Origin: Heyndrickxia sporothermodurans | GTDB lineage: Bacteria; Bacillota; Bacilli; Bacillales; Bacillaceae_C | Length of the DNA: 62,133 nucleotides | NCBI RefSeq assembly: GCF_016785185.1 | Contig: NZ_JAEKDY010000006.1 | Strand: one strand, 5' to 3' | Shown: positions 33,808-43,433 of the stretch, piece by piece | Position numbering within the stretch: the first letter of the stretch is position 1 | Layout: each line of letters starts with the position of its first letter | Notes under the pieces: model-generated | What the model was told of the DNA's origin: nothing | The model's input: only the letters and a program-made list of their open reading frames with translations | Database searches by the model: none | Translations under genes and position numbers: made by a program

Positions 33808-36800
33808 GTGAAAGGATTAGTTAATTTTGTTTTGGGGAATAAACTTGCGGTTTGGTTATTAACCATCATTATTACTGTTTCGGGAATTTACTCAGGCACA
33901 AGAATGAAAATGGAAACAATTCCGGATATTTCAATTCCATACTTGATGGTATCAGATGTCTACCCTGGCGCAACACCTGAAAAGGTAATGAATGATGTTT
34001 CCATGCCGATTGAACAAGCAGTTGAGGGACTTGACCATGTCAAATCCGTTTACTCCAATTCGTATTCAAATATGGCAAGCATTCAAGTGGAATATGAATA
34101 TGGTATTGATATGGATGAAGTAAAACGAGAGTTAAAATCTGTCTTAGATTCACTTGAATTACCGGAAGGCGCGGAAAAACCAAAAACATCCGCGATTAGT
34201 ATGAATATGATGCCGGTCGTGGCTCTTAGTGTAAGTAGTTCAAAAGAAGATATTGTTGAATTAACGTCAACCGTTGAAGATGCCCTTCTTCCAAAGATTC
34301 AAAAGCTTGATGGCGTAGCATCTGCAACGACTACCGGGCAGCATATTGAGGAAGTCGATCTTACTTACAAAAAAGATAAAATGGATAAATTAGGTTTAAC
34401 GCCTGATAAGGTGAAAGAAATTATTCAAGCAAGCAACATGTCTGTTTCATTAGGGCTTTATGAATTTAAAGAAGGTGAACAGGCTGTTGCGATAGATGGT
34501 AAGTTCATGACTGTGAAGGAATTACAAAATATGTTGATTCCTGTTACACCATCTGCAACGAATCCATCCCCATTTGTGAAGCTTAAGGATATTGCGACCA
34601 TTAAAAAGGTTGGAAAAGTTGAATCTGTTTCCCGCACAAATGGTAAAGACGCAATTACGATTCAAATTGTTAAAGATCAACAAGCTAATACAGTCGATGT
34701 AGTCAACAAGGTGAAAGATCTTATAAAAGACGAGAAGAAAAAATACGATGGCCTTGCAATCGATATCACTCTTGACCAAGGTAAGCCGATAGAAGATTCA
34801 GTCTCAACGATGGTTGAAAAGGCGATTTTTGGCGGTTTAATTGCTGTATTGATCATTCTTCTTTTTCTACGTGATTTCAAATCGACGCTTATTTCGATCA
34901 TTTCGATCCCAGTTTCTATCTTTATGGCATTTTTGCTATTGAACTGGATGGATATCACCTTAAATATTATGACCCTTGGAGCAGTTACGGTTGCCATCGG
35001 TAGGGTGATCGATGACTCGATTGTCGTGGTAGAAAACATCTATCGTCGCTTGCATTTGAAGGACGAAAAATTAACAGGCCGTGCTCTTGTACGGGAAGCG
35101 ACGATTGAAATGTTTAAACCAATTATGTCATCTACATTAGTTACGGTTGCTGTATTTGCCCCATTAGTTTTTGTTAGCGGCATGGTTGGCGAGTTGTTTA
35201 TGCCATTTGCCTTAACAATGGCCTTTGCTCTAGGTGCTTCATTACTTGTGGCGATTACCATTGTTCCCGCTCTATCTCATTTCTTATTTAAGAAAAAGTT
35301 ATATGGGGAACGAACGGAAAAGAGTCATAAAGAAGCCGGCAAGCTTGCTAATTGGTATAAAGGTTTCTTGGAAAAAACACTCAACCATAAATGGATTTCT
35401 TCCATCATTGCCATTGTGTTATTAGCTGGCAGCTTGGCATTGACGCCACTGATCGGCTTTAGTTTTCTAGGTAGTGAAGAAGAAAAAGTCATGTATTTAA
35501 CATACACACCGAAAGCAGGAGAGCTTCATGACGAAACATTAAAACATATTAAAGAAGTAGAAGAGAAAATGTTAAAACGTGACGATATTGATATCGTTCA
35601 AGTATCTGTTACAGAGCCTGGCGACACACAAGCAGCGATGATGGGCGGTGGCTCAGGTGGTGGTCTAATGTACTTGATTTTCGATCCGGACATGAAAGAC
35701 TTCCCGAAAGTGAAAGAAAAAATTGAGGACTATGTCAAGAATATTGATCAACCAGGTACGTGGAAAAGCTAAAACTTCTCTGCATCTTCAATGTCATCGA
35801 ATGAAGTTAGCTATACTTTCTACAGTGAAGATTTAAATAAACTAAACCAAACGATCACAAAAGTAGAAAACTTATTAAATAAAAATGACGATCTTAAAGA
35901 TGTTTCTTCAAGTGCTGAAGAAGCCTATGTGGAGTATAAATTCCGTGTAGAACAAGACAACTTGATGAAATATGGATTAACGACAGGTCAGATTGTTGGA
36001 ATGTTAAATCCGCAAAAAACAAAAGATGTTTTAACGACAGTAGAGAAAGACGGAGATTCATTGGATGTAATCGTTCAACAAGAACAATCAGCCCAACCTG
36101 AATCAATCGATGATATTTTGGACAAGAAAATACCGACGGCATTAGGGAAAGCAATGCCACTTTCTGACCTTGTAAAAGTGAAGAAAGGCACGACGTTAAA
36201 TACACTTTCAAGAAGTAAAGGTGAATATTATGCAACGGTTTCGGGCGAAATTAAAAGTAAAGACGTATCAAAAGTTACCGCTGCGGTAGATAAAGATATC
36301 AATAAATTAGATTTACCTAAAGGTGTCAGCTCTGAAGTTGGTGGTGTTCAGGCTGATATGGCAGATGCCTTTACACAACTTGGTGTAGCGATGGCAGCGG
36401 CTATTGCCATTGTGTATTTTATCCTTGTTGTTACATTCCGTGAAGGAGTTGCACCGTTTGCGGTTCTATTCTCGTTACCATTTGCTGTAATCGGTTCGTT
36501 TGTCGGATTATTCCTTGCTGGCGAAACAATTTCCGTTCCGGTTATGATGGGATTACTTATGCTTATCGGTATCGTTGTCACGAATGCGATCGTTCTTGTC
36601 GATCGAATTATACGTATGGAACGTGACGGAATGACAATGCGTAAAGCCGTATTAGAGGCAGGAGCAACACGTCTACGTCCAATCCTAATGACGGCCATTG
36701 CAACAGTAGGTGCATTGATTCCATTAGCACTTGGTGAAGGCGGCGGCGGATTAATCTCCAAAGGCCTTGCGATTACCGTTATTGGTGGATTAATAAGCTC

Positions 36801-36891
36801 AACACTATTAACACTAGTAGTCGTCCCAATCGTCTACGAAGTACTATCCAAGCTATTCAAGAAAAACCGCAAAGAAATCGAAGAAAACTAA
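33808..36891 (+). pseudogene. swrC: SwrC-like RND transporter interrupted by an in-frame TAA
   Basis: The reading frame of an RND-family pump, about 1,030 residues, close to the length of SwrC, which exports surfactin and other amphiphiles in B. subtilis. Two homologous halves each have six membrane helices and a large outer loop. VTVAIGRVIDDSIVVVENIY is the RND proton-relay helix 4. A single TAA at 35770-35772 splits it in the outer loop of the second half (GTWKS, stop, NFSASS). The frame is otherwise unbroken and downstream codons remain conserved, so the lesion is recent, or an error. The ATG at 35791 has no ribosome site. The true start is probably GTG at 33808 behind AAGGTAGGTG, not ATG 33784. 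Confidence 0.88.
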
Positions 36892-36955
36892 TCAGAACAA
36901 AGTGACAAATCCATTGTCCAAGCGGTATTCAACCGTTTTTTAATAACAAACTTTA

Positions 36956-36996
36956 AGAGAGGCTAACCATCTTGAACAAGGGGTTAGCCTCTCTTT
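36956..36996 (+). terminator. Terminator of swrC
   Basis: AGAGAGGCTAACC / GGTTAGCCTCTCT around 13 bases, followed by TT. A smaller CGGT/ACCG hairpin with T6 lies at 36923-36941. Confidence 0.75.
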
Positions 36997-37046
36997 GTGT
37001 ACCTTTGGTGTCGCTACAAAGTACCTTTACAAGGTGTCTTTACACT

Positions 37047-37083
37047 GGTGTCAGGCACCGAAAATGGACAGTTTCCACAGGTG
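37047..37083. repeat. Remnant of the GGTGTCAGGC hairpin repeat
   Basis: GGTGTCAGGCACC and a decayed inner part TGGACAGTTTCCA are retained, but the right arm is missing. Compare the complete copies at 14158 and 18380. It lies in the gap downstream of swrC. Confidence 0.6.
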
Positions 37084-37130
37084 GTGGACAATTTGGGTTT
37101 TTATAGGAAGTTGTGGTGGGAGTAATATGT

Positions 37131-37631
37131 TTATGCAGCATTTTTTTTGTTCTTTTTCAGTTCGACTTCATGTTCTTTAGCTAACTTTTTTATGTCGTCT
37201 TGATAGTCGCGGAACATTTTTCGGGCGTCAGCAAGCATTCCGTTCGCTTCCTCGATGATTGTGATGTCCTGTTTTTGGAGTGCATTTAGTATTTTTACAA
37301 ATGCATCATATTGAAGATTGGCTGCATCAATATACTTTTCATGTATTTTTTTTACTTCATCGGTTTCAATGCTAATGTCCTCCAACTTCTTTAAGAAGTC
37401 TTGGTAGGTAGGAATTATTTCATCCAATAAGGCATCGTATAATGTTTGATCATTTGTATAATTGACACCTGTTACACTTTCATATTTTGAAACCGCCTTG
37501 TTTTCCAAATCAGCTACTACCTCTATCTCTTTATTAATATAATTTAGTAGGTCATCTTGTACGGGGTCATTAGAACAGCCTGTGAGTAAGATAGCAAAAA
37601 GAAAAAAAGGGACAAAAAAGAGTTTTTTCAA
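37131..37631 (-). CDS. Putative surface lipoprotein, helical
   Basis: A lipoprotein of about 166 residues: KKLFFVPFFLFAILLTGC ends in a lipobox (LLTG-Cys), so the mature protein is lipid-anchored outside. The rest is highly charged and helical, probably coiled coil, with a Lys-rich C-terminus (KKNKKNAA). It somewhat resembles YkyA-like cell-wall-binding lipoproteins, but I cannot assign a family. TTG at 37629-37631 follows GGAGGTG with correct spacing, whereas the upstream in-frame ATG overlaps that site. It is a single gene. Confidence 0.72.
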   Translation of the reverse strand: MKKLFFVPFFLFAILLTGCSNDPVQDDLLNYINKEIEVVADLENKAVSKYESVTGVNYTNDQTLYDALLDEIIPTYQDFLKKLEDISIETDEVKKIHEKYIDAANLQYDAFVKILNALQKQDITIIEEANGMLADARKMFRDYQDDIKKLAKEHEVELKKNKKNAA

Positions 37632-37733
37632 CAATTTCACCTCCATAATCTCTATACTATGTCGTTCTGCAAGTCCGGTAACACACAATATTGTGCAGAT
37701 AAGCTATGAGAAAAGAAAGGTGATTGAAAAAAT

Positions 37734-37787
37734 AAAAAGTCCCCATCAATAGGTTGGAAAAGACCAGCACTACTAATGGGGACTTTA
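37734..37787 (-). terminator. Terminator of the gene at 37805
   Basis: On the minus strand AAAGTCCCCAT pairs with ATGGGGACTTT across a 29-base loop and is followed by TTTTTATTTTTT. Confidence 0.7.
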
Positions 37788-37804
37788 CATTTACACTTAT
37801 GTTC

Positions 37805-38275
37805 CTATAATCTCGAGAACCCTTCTTCGTCTAAATATTCCGCAGCTTCTGCGTAAGAGTTAAATGTTCCATCTAGATTGAGCCCTGCATACACATTCCA
37901 CATATCATCTTCATTCACAAGGACTAATGTAAAATTGTCTTGGTTGATCCATTTTTCTTCAAATTGATCTCCTACAATGGACGATTCCACCGTTGTTTTT
38001 GGAGCAAGTGAAAGGATTGATTTTTGAATGATTGTACGCAGTTCTTCCTCCGTAAAGTCACGGATATTAGTCATTCCTTTATCATTCACTTCATAGCCAT
38101 TCAAAAGCTCAGCATAGACAAAACCATTTCCGTTCGGGTGCAAATGATAGACAACATTCTTTTTATCTGACGCACTTTCCTCATAATGGAAATTAATTCG
38201 CCCTAAAGAAATGTCTTTTCTTTATAGTTCTGGAAACGATTCAATAATCGCTAATTTTTCTTCAAAAGTAAGCAT
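37805..38275 (-). pseudogene. Conserved Bacillus hypothetical gene with an in-frame TAA
   Basis: A frame of 156 codons starts at ATG 38273-38275 behind GGAGG, encoding MLTFEEKLAIIESFPEL, then TAA (38222-38224), then in the same frame RKDISLGRINFHYEESASDKK and onward through HPNGNGFVYAE to LDEEGFSRL. The 112-residue open part begins at a TTG without a ribosome site. I recognise the pattern as a cytoplasmic Bacillus protein of unknown function, but can give no name. The coding pattern continues on both sides of the stop, so a point mutation or base-call error is the simplest explanation. Confidence 0.7.
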
Positions 38276-38332
38276 ATTGCCTCCATAAAATCATCATTTA
38301 ATTGCATGATTATATCATACTTAGTTGTTAAC

Positions 38333-38363
38333 AAAAAATCTAGAGGGTGAAACACCTCTAGAT
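38333..38363 (-). terminator. Terminator of the dicarboxylate/amino acid symporter gene
   Basis: ATCTAGAGG / CCTCTAGAT around eight bases followed on the minus strand by TTTTTT. It touches the stop codon. Confidence 0.85.
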
Positions 38364-39640
38364 TAAGATAACGCATTTTCTTTACTGAACGCTTTTTTCA
38401 GCCAATTCTTTCCTTCGACAAGTCTGCTAACCATCATGGCGCAAACTGTGTTACCAGTAGAATTTAATAAAGTAGCCGGTACATCAATAATTGTGCTAAT
38501 TACTGCAATAATCGGCAGCACTTCTGGTGGAAATCCAAACACGCTAAGAATAAGCATTTCCCCGATCATCCCGCCACCCGGAATCGCGCCCATAACGGCA
38601 CCAACTAAAAATGAAACGGCAATAATACTTAGAATTCCAGTTACACTTGTCATATCTTTGCCGAACAAACTAAAAAGAAAGACAATTTTTAAAACCCCGC
38701 CGAAAACGGATCCATCCTTATGGGTGTTTGCTCCAAGAGGAACAATCGTTTCTGCGATATCATTTGGAACTCCCATTTTTTTAACGGATTCCAGATTAAC
38801 AGGTATACATGCTGCACTTGAACAAGTAGCAATCGCTGTAATGGAGGGGGTTATAGCGTTTTTCCAAAATACTTTTACGCCCTCTTTGCCACCCGCGAAA
38901 AAAGCATATATTGTAAAAAAACCAAAATAATAAATAATGGCAAGAATAAGATATAATACAAACGCACGAACATAACCTTCTAAAATTTGTGGACCAAGCT
39001 CACCAATAACCGTGGCAAAATAGCATCCAAGACCAATTGGTGCGTAGTACATAATAAACTTTACAAATTTCATCATAATAGCGGAACCGGATGACAATAG
39101 ATTCGCAATGGGTTTACCTTTTTCACCAACCATCGCTGTTGCTAGTCCGAACAAAATCGAAAACACAATCAATTGAAGCATATTACTTTTCGAAAATAAC
39201 TCCGAAAAATCTCCTACTGTGAATGTTTTTACAAGTTGTCCAAGAAAAGTTACATCATCCGCCTTTTGTTCACCTGAAGATGACATAATGCTTTTAATAG
39301 AAGAAATATCTGTATTTTTCAAAGGATCAACGATAATTGCACCAATATAACCTAAAATAGCTGAAATAAGGGCAGTTATAATAAAAACTAAAAAAATACT
39401 TCCCATAATCTTTCCAAGTCTTTTCATTCCATTCATGTTTGCAATCGCCGAAGCAATGCTAAAAAAGACTAGCGGAACAATAATGGTGAACATTAAATTA
39501 AGAAATAGATCTCCAAAAGGCTTCACTATTGTTGCCTTCGAACCGAAGATAACCCCTGCTATTCCGCCTATAATAATAGAAAGGAGTAGTAGAATGGTCG
39601 ATTTATAATTTGCCAGAAGCTTTCCCAAGATGTTCAACAC
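38363..39640 (-). CDS. Dicarboxylate/amino acid:cation symporter (DAACS)
   Basis: A 425-residue transporter of the glutamate/aspartate:cation symporter family, with eight helices plus two re-entrant loops. The first loop has a serine-rich motif at AIATCSSAACIPVNLE. The second has IDVPATLLNSTGNTVCAMMV with the conserved N-x-x-G-N region. Glutamate, aspartate, C4-dicarboxylate or cystine (TcyP-like) are possible substrates. The longest frame starts at GTG 39640, but AAAGGTG overlaps it. TTG at 39626-39628 is better spaced. The upstream gap holds a large tandem repeat array. Confidence 0.85.
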   Translation of the reverse strand: MLNILGKLLANYKSTILLLLSIIIGGIAGVIFGSKATIVKPFGDLFLNLMFTIIVPLVFFSIASAIANMNGMKRLGKIMGSIFLVFIITALISAILGYIGAIIVDPLKNTDISSIKSIMSSSGEQKADDVTFLGQLVKTFTVGDFSELFSKSNMLQLIVFSILFGLATAMVGEKGKPIANLLSSGSAIMMKFVKFIMYYAPIGLGCYFATVIGELGPQILEGYVRAFVLYLILAIIYYFGFFTIYAFFAGGKEGVKVFWKNAITPSITAIATCSSAACIPVNLESVKKMGVPNDIAETIVPLGANTHKDGSVFGGVLKIVFLFSLFGKDMTSVTGILSIIAVSFLVGAVMGAIPGGGMIGEMLILSVFGFPPEVLPIIAVISTIIDVPATLLNSTGNTVCAMMVSRLVEGKNWLKKAFSKENALS

Positions 39641-39738
39641 CTTTCTGTATTTTCTATACTATCCTAAAATATTATCAACGGAAATGCATGATTTGACAAT
39701 GGTTCATTTTAATAAGTATGTGATTCCTTTTTTTGGCG

Positions 39739-40310
39739 ATATGAGTCACATCCTGGTCACATGGGACCATCTAAAAGGGAGTATGAAGTACATCATGAGC
39801 AAAAGGATGAAAAGAAGTACCTCCAAGGAGTGTCATGAGGCACATCGTGCTAGAGAAAGCAGAAGAAAGTATCTCTAAAAGAGAGTATGAGGTACATCAT
39901 GGGCAAATGGATAAAAAGAAGTACCTCCAAAGAGAGCTATGAGTCACATCGCGCTTGAGAAAGCAGAAGAAAGTACCTCCAAAAGAGAGTATGAGGTACA
40001 TCATGAGCGAAAGGATGAAAAGAAGTACCTCCAAAGAGTGTCATGAGTCACATGGTGCTAGAGAAAGCAGAAGAAAGTACCTCCAAAAGAGAGCATGAAG
40101 TACATCATGAGCAAATGGCTAAAAGGAAGTACCTCCAAAGAGTGCCATGAGTCCCATCATGCTAGAGAAAGCAAAAGAAAGTACCTCTAAAAGACAGTAC
40201 GAGGTACATTATGAGCAAATAGCTAAAAGGAAGTACCTCCAAAAAGTGTTATGAGTCACATCATGATCAAGCAAACAAAAATAAGTATCTCTAATAAAGA
40301 AAAGGAAAAG
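39739..40310. repeat. Tandem array with exact 52-bp period (11 units)
   Basis: A core GTACCTCC-AAAxGAG recurs at exactly 52-bp steps: degenerate at 39765, then 39817, 39869, 39921, 39973, 40025, 40077, 40129, 40181, 40233 and 40285. Units alternate in two types: A contains ATGAGGTACATCATGAGC and B contains ATGAGTCACATCGTGC. The higher-order period is therefore 104 bp. 52 is not divisible by three, so it is not a protein repeat. GAGGTAC and GTACCTC within units are complementary. The array fills the gap between the NERD gene's 3' end and the symporter's 5' end. Confidence 0.92.
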
Positions 40311-40443
40311 GCTAGATATCTTCAGGAAATTTCAGTATCCTCTAGAATGCATTAAAAGTACCTATTACATCACAAAAATTGATTTAAATTAAAAATTTAC
40401 CATTTGTCCAATGAGTGATTAAATATCATTATTTACTTCAGTC

Positions 40444-41349
40444 TTAGCGTAAATAATACGAATATTTACCATGTCCAATGATTTTGAAGTTTTTTGAGAG
40501 AACTTTGTAAATGGTCTTTTTCGGTATTATTTCACACCATTCATACATGGCATTTGCTGTAAGTTTTTTCTCAGGGAAAAGAAAAAGATATTCTTCTATG
40601 CTTCGTAAAACTGCAGATGTTACTTTTTCTTTATAACCACATGAATCGCAAATTAATACATTTTTATGGAATTCAGCAATAAATGAGTGGCACTGTGTAC
40701 AAATGATCCCCTTTTTTAAATTATCAAAGTTGTAATTAATTGTCCGTTTGTAAGGAGATGTATGAATATGAAGGGATACTAAATGTTTTGCTAGTTTTAT
40801 ATGTTTATCTTTTATTTTTGGTGATATTGTAACTAGTTTGTTTAGAAATCGATTTAGTTGAGTTGGGAAAATAATAGGAAGATCTCGTGGAGCTTGATAA
40901 AGTTGGAAATCGGGGTTGATGAAGATAATATAGGATTCGATTTGACAATGATAACCTAACTCTTGGAGTAATTTTCGAAATAAGGATTCACTGCGTTGCA
41001 ACTGTCGTAATGGATTCATTATTTCAGTTCCAGAAAGTGTATACCAGTTATCAGCTTCGATATAAAAATCCCCTTCATAATTTTTTACCTCAAAAATGTA
41101 TATCTTCTGATTAGAAATCAATACCTTATCGATTTGAAAGACAGTACCATTGCATTCTAATAGTAAATCATCAAGTATAAGCCAATCCTCTGACAAATTC
41201 TTTAGCCATTCGTCGACTCTTTGTTCGCCAATAAACCCCTTTTCTAGGTTTAAATAGTATGAATGTTCTTTGGGAGATAAACTCATTCTCCAATTTAAAT
41301 ACTGGGTAACTTGCAACTCTGCGGGTATGCAGCGAGGTTTAAAATTCAT
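40444..41349 (-). CDS. NERD-domain protein with C-terminal zinc ribbon
   Basis: A protein of about 301 residues with a nuclease-related domain (about 35-150). GFIGEQRVDEWL, FQIDKVLISNQKIYIFEVKNYEG and the Asp, Glu and Lys of that strand correspond to the restriction-endonuclease-like core. The C-terminal part has a four-Cys zinc ribbon (CTQCHSF then ICDSCGY). Nuclease activity is expected from the fold but not shown. ATG at 41347-41349 follows AAGGAAG. It is monocistronic and reads toward the 52-bp array. Confidence 0.85.
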   Translation of the reverse strand: MNFKPRCIPAELQVTQYLNWRMSLSPKEHSYYLNLEKGFIGEQRVDEWLKNLSEDWLILDDLLLECNGTVFQIDKVLISNQKIYIFEVKNYEGDFYIEADNWYTLSGTEIMNPLRQLQRSESLFRKLLQELGYHCQIESYIIFINPDFQLYQAPRDLPIIFPTQLNRFLNKLVTISPKIKDKHIKLAKHLVSLHIHTSPYKRTINYNFDNLKKGIICTQCHSFIAEFHKNVLICDSCGYKEKVTSAVLRSIEEYLFLFPEKKLTANAMYEWCEIIPKKTIYKVLSKNFKIIGHGKYSYYLR

Positions 41350-41498
41350 CACAACACTTCCTTCTTAAAAAGATATCTTTTATTAATAGTAAGATGTTTC
41401 TGGCTAATCTTTCAAGTAATTTATAAAAGAGATAAAAATAAAATGCTGCCAAGTTGGAAAAACTATGTCGATACCAATTGAAGCTGGAGTGAATACTA

Positions 41499-42389
41499 TT
41501 GATTTATGATTGTATCATCATTGGTGGGGGAATAGCTGGGTTACAGGCGGCCATTCAACTAGGGCGATATCAGCACAAAATTCTTGTCATTGATTCACAT
41601 AATGGACGGTCGAATCTTTGTAGGGCTTATCATAATATTCTTGGTTGGGCAAATGGGGTAAGTGGAGAGTACTTAAGGACAACTGGCAGAAGTCAGGCCG
41701 AAGATTTAGGGGTTGAATTTATAAATCAAACGGTAGTGACAGTTGAGCAAGATAACGAAGCATTCGTTTGTACTGTTAAAGGTGAAAAAAAATATACTGG
41801 AAATCGCATTCTATTCTCCACAGGAATAATGGATCGTCTTCCAAACTTTCCAGAAATTCACCCATGTCTTGGTGTAAGTGTATATGTATGTCCTGATTGT
41901 GATGGATATGAAGTGAGAAACAAAAGGACAATTGTGATAGGATCCGGAAATGTAGGTGCAAATATGGCCCTTACTTTAACCTATTGGACAAACGACATTG
42001 TTTTTATTAACCATGAAAAAACGGAAATAGATGCACAGCTACAGAATCAATTACAAGTAAAAAATATCACCTTCTATAATGAGGCGATTAAAAATGTCAT
42101 AACAAAGGAATCGCAATTTAAAGGGGTTGTTCTGGAGAATAACCTTCACTTTGAAAGTGAACATGCTTTTGTTGCACTAGGTGGAAATGATGTTCGCTCA
42201 GAACTCGCAGCTAGCATCGGCATTCAGCTGCATGAAAATCAACATATCCTAACAGATCCCCGTACAAAAATGACCAATATAAAAAATGTTTGGGCTGCAG
42301 GTGATGTCGTTGCCCATTCTGAACAAGTTACGATTGCCATGGGGGAAGGTGCACAGGCAGCGATTTGGATACATAAAAGTTTGCTTTAG
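41499..42389 (+). CDS. Thioredoxin-reductase-like FAD/NAD(P) oxidoreductase
   Basis: A 296-residue flavoprotein of the thioredoxin reductase fold. The FAD site is IIGGGIAGLQAAIQLGR, the redox-active pair is YVCPDCDGYEV (CxxC), the NADPH site is VIGSGNVGANMALTL, and the second FAD motif is VWAAGDVVAHSEQ. It lacks the extra motifs of true TrxB and resembles Bacillus low-molecular-weight-thiol or ferredoxin-type reductases, so the partner is unknown. TTG at 41499 follows GGAGTGA. It is a single gene. Confidence 0.87.
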   Translation: MIYDCIIIGGGIAGLQAAIQLGRYQHKILVIDSHNGRSNLCRAYHNILGWANGVSGEYLRTTGRSQAEDLGVEFINQTVVTVEQDNEAFVCTVKGEKKYTGNRILFSTGIMDRLPNFPEIHPCLGVSVYVCPDCDGYEVRNKRTIVIGSGNVGANMALTLTYWTNDIVFINHEKTEIDAQLQNQLQVKNITFYNEAIKNVITKESQFKGVVLENNLHFESEHAFVALGGNDVRSELAASIGIQLHENQHILTDPRTKMTNIKNVWAAGDVVAHSEQVTIAMGEGAQAAIWIHKSLL

Positions 42390-42390
42390 A

Positions 42391-42426
42391 AAAGGTGAGA
42401 CCCCTCATTGAGAGGGTCTTACCTTT
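42391..42426. terminator. Bidirectional terminator
   Basis: AAAGGTGAGACCC / GGGTCTTACCTTT (12 of 13 pairs) between convergent genes. It overlaps the stop codon of the HAD gene. Confidence 0.75.
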
Positions 42427-43252
42427 CAAAGGTTTTTAATATATTTACTAGCATTGATAAATGAGAAACAATATAATCAGCATTTTCCGATTTACTAATC
42501 GCGTGCGGGTCTATCAAAATCGTCTGACAGCCTAGCCGTTTGGCTGGAAAAATTTCATTGATCGCGTTATCTCCGATACATAGAATTTGATGATACTCAA
42601 CCTGATAGTGCTCTTTAATCCGTGTTAAATGATCCTTCGTTTGAATTGGTTTTTTTCCATCAAAAATGAGTGTATCAAAAAGATTGTTGAATCCTAGTTT
42701 GTGCAATAGTACCTCACTATCTTGTTTCGGTGAGTTTGTCAAAAGAACAAGTTTTTTACTGCCTGATAATTGCTGGAGTACTTCCTTGAAACCAGGAACT
42801 ACTTTCATTTGAAACTCAGGAGTCATCATATATTGTCTGGTTTCCAGAAAAGCTTTACCGGCAGACTCATTATCAATTCCGTAATGCCTAGCAATAGCTG
42901 CGGGAACCCACCATAAATCTCCGATGTTTAACATGGAGTGGAAATTGAATTGTAGCTCTTTGGGATAAAGCTCACCTACTTCATGCTCCGAAAGAGGTTC
43001 ACCATCCCATGTGTGTGCCTGGATAACGTGACCATTTACATGAGTTAAAATCAAATCATGTTCAACATCGAATACAGCGCCCATTTTTAATGAATGTTCT
43101 CCTGCTAATATTGCTTCGTAATCTTTTCTAAATAGCTCCTGTTTCTCTATATCTAGCTTTTCACATAATTTATTCGCATAATAATCAAAATGATGGGTAT
43201 CCTCGTAAAGTGTTCCATCCAAATCGAATACAATTACCTTAATCTTTTCCAT
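42419..43252 (-). CDS. HAD-family hydrolase
   Basis: A 277-residue haloacid-dehalogenase-type phosphatase with all four motifs: VIVFDLDGTLYED (nucleophile Asp), LVLLTNSPKQ, KPIQTKDHL with the Lys, and ILCIGDNAINEI with the Asp. A long cap domain inserts after motif I. Substrates of such enzymes (sugar phosphates, pyridoxal phosphate, nucleotides) cannot be predicted here. AGGAGGAG precedes ATG by eight bases. It is monocistronic. Confidence 0.88.
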   Translation of the reverse strand: MEKIKVIVFDLDGTLYEDTHHFDYYANKLCEKLDIEKQELFRKDYEAILAGEHSLKMGAVFDVEHDLILTHVNGHVIQAHTWDGEPLSEHEVGELYPKELQFNFHSMLNIGDLWWVPAAIARHYGIDNESAGKAFLETRQYMMTPEFQMKVVPGFKEVLQQLSGSKKLVLLTNSPKQDSEVLLHKLGFNNLFDTLIFDGKKPIQTKDHLTRIKEHYQVEYHQILCIGDNAINEIFPAKRLGCQTILIDPHAISKSENADYIVSHLSMLVNILKTFER

Positions 43253-43433
43253 TCGATCAACTCCTCCTGTTCATTATAACAATCTTACCTATTGAAAAAT
43301 TTTAATCTTTTTATTTTCTAGACTTTATTACTTCATCTATTTACCACTTTACTAAAATAAAGGATTGGTATAGAATAAAATCATATTAAAAAGAACGAGT
43401 TTAATAGACTTTCAGATAGAAAGGTGAGGCATC

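Noticed and set aside
35791..36891. Separate gene for the C-terminal third of SwrC
   Set aside because: The ATG at 35791 has no ribosome site and lies mid-domain, in the same frame as the upstream part.
35770..38224. Recoding of TAA as a sense codon
   Set aside because: All other genes in the window use TAA as a normal stop. Point mutation or error is simpler.
39630..39878. Open frame of 82 codons entering the tandem array
   Set aside because: No ribosome site; the frame arises from the repeat, whose 52-bp period shifts the frame at each unit.
39739..40310. Possible CRISPR array
   Set aside because: The units repeat over their whole 52-bp length with no unique spacers, and no cas gene is present.
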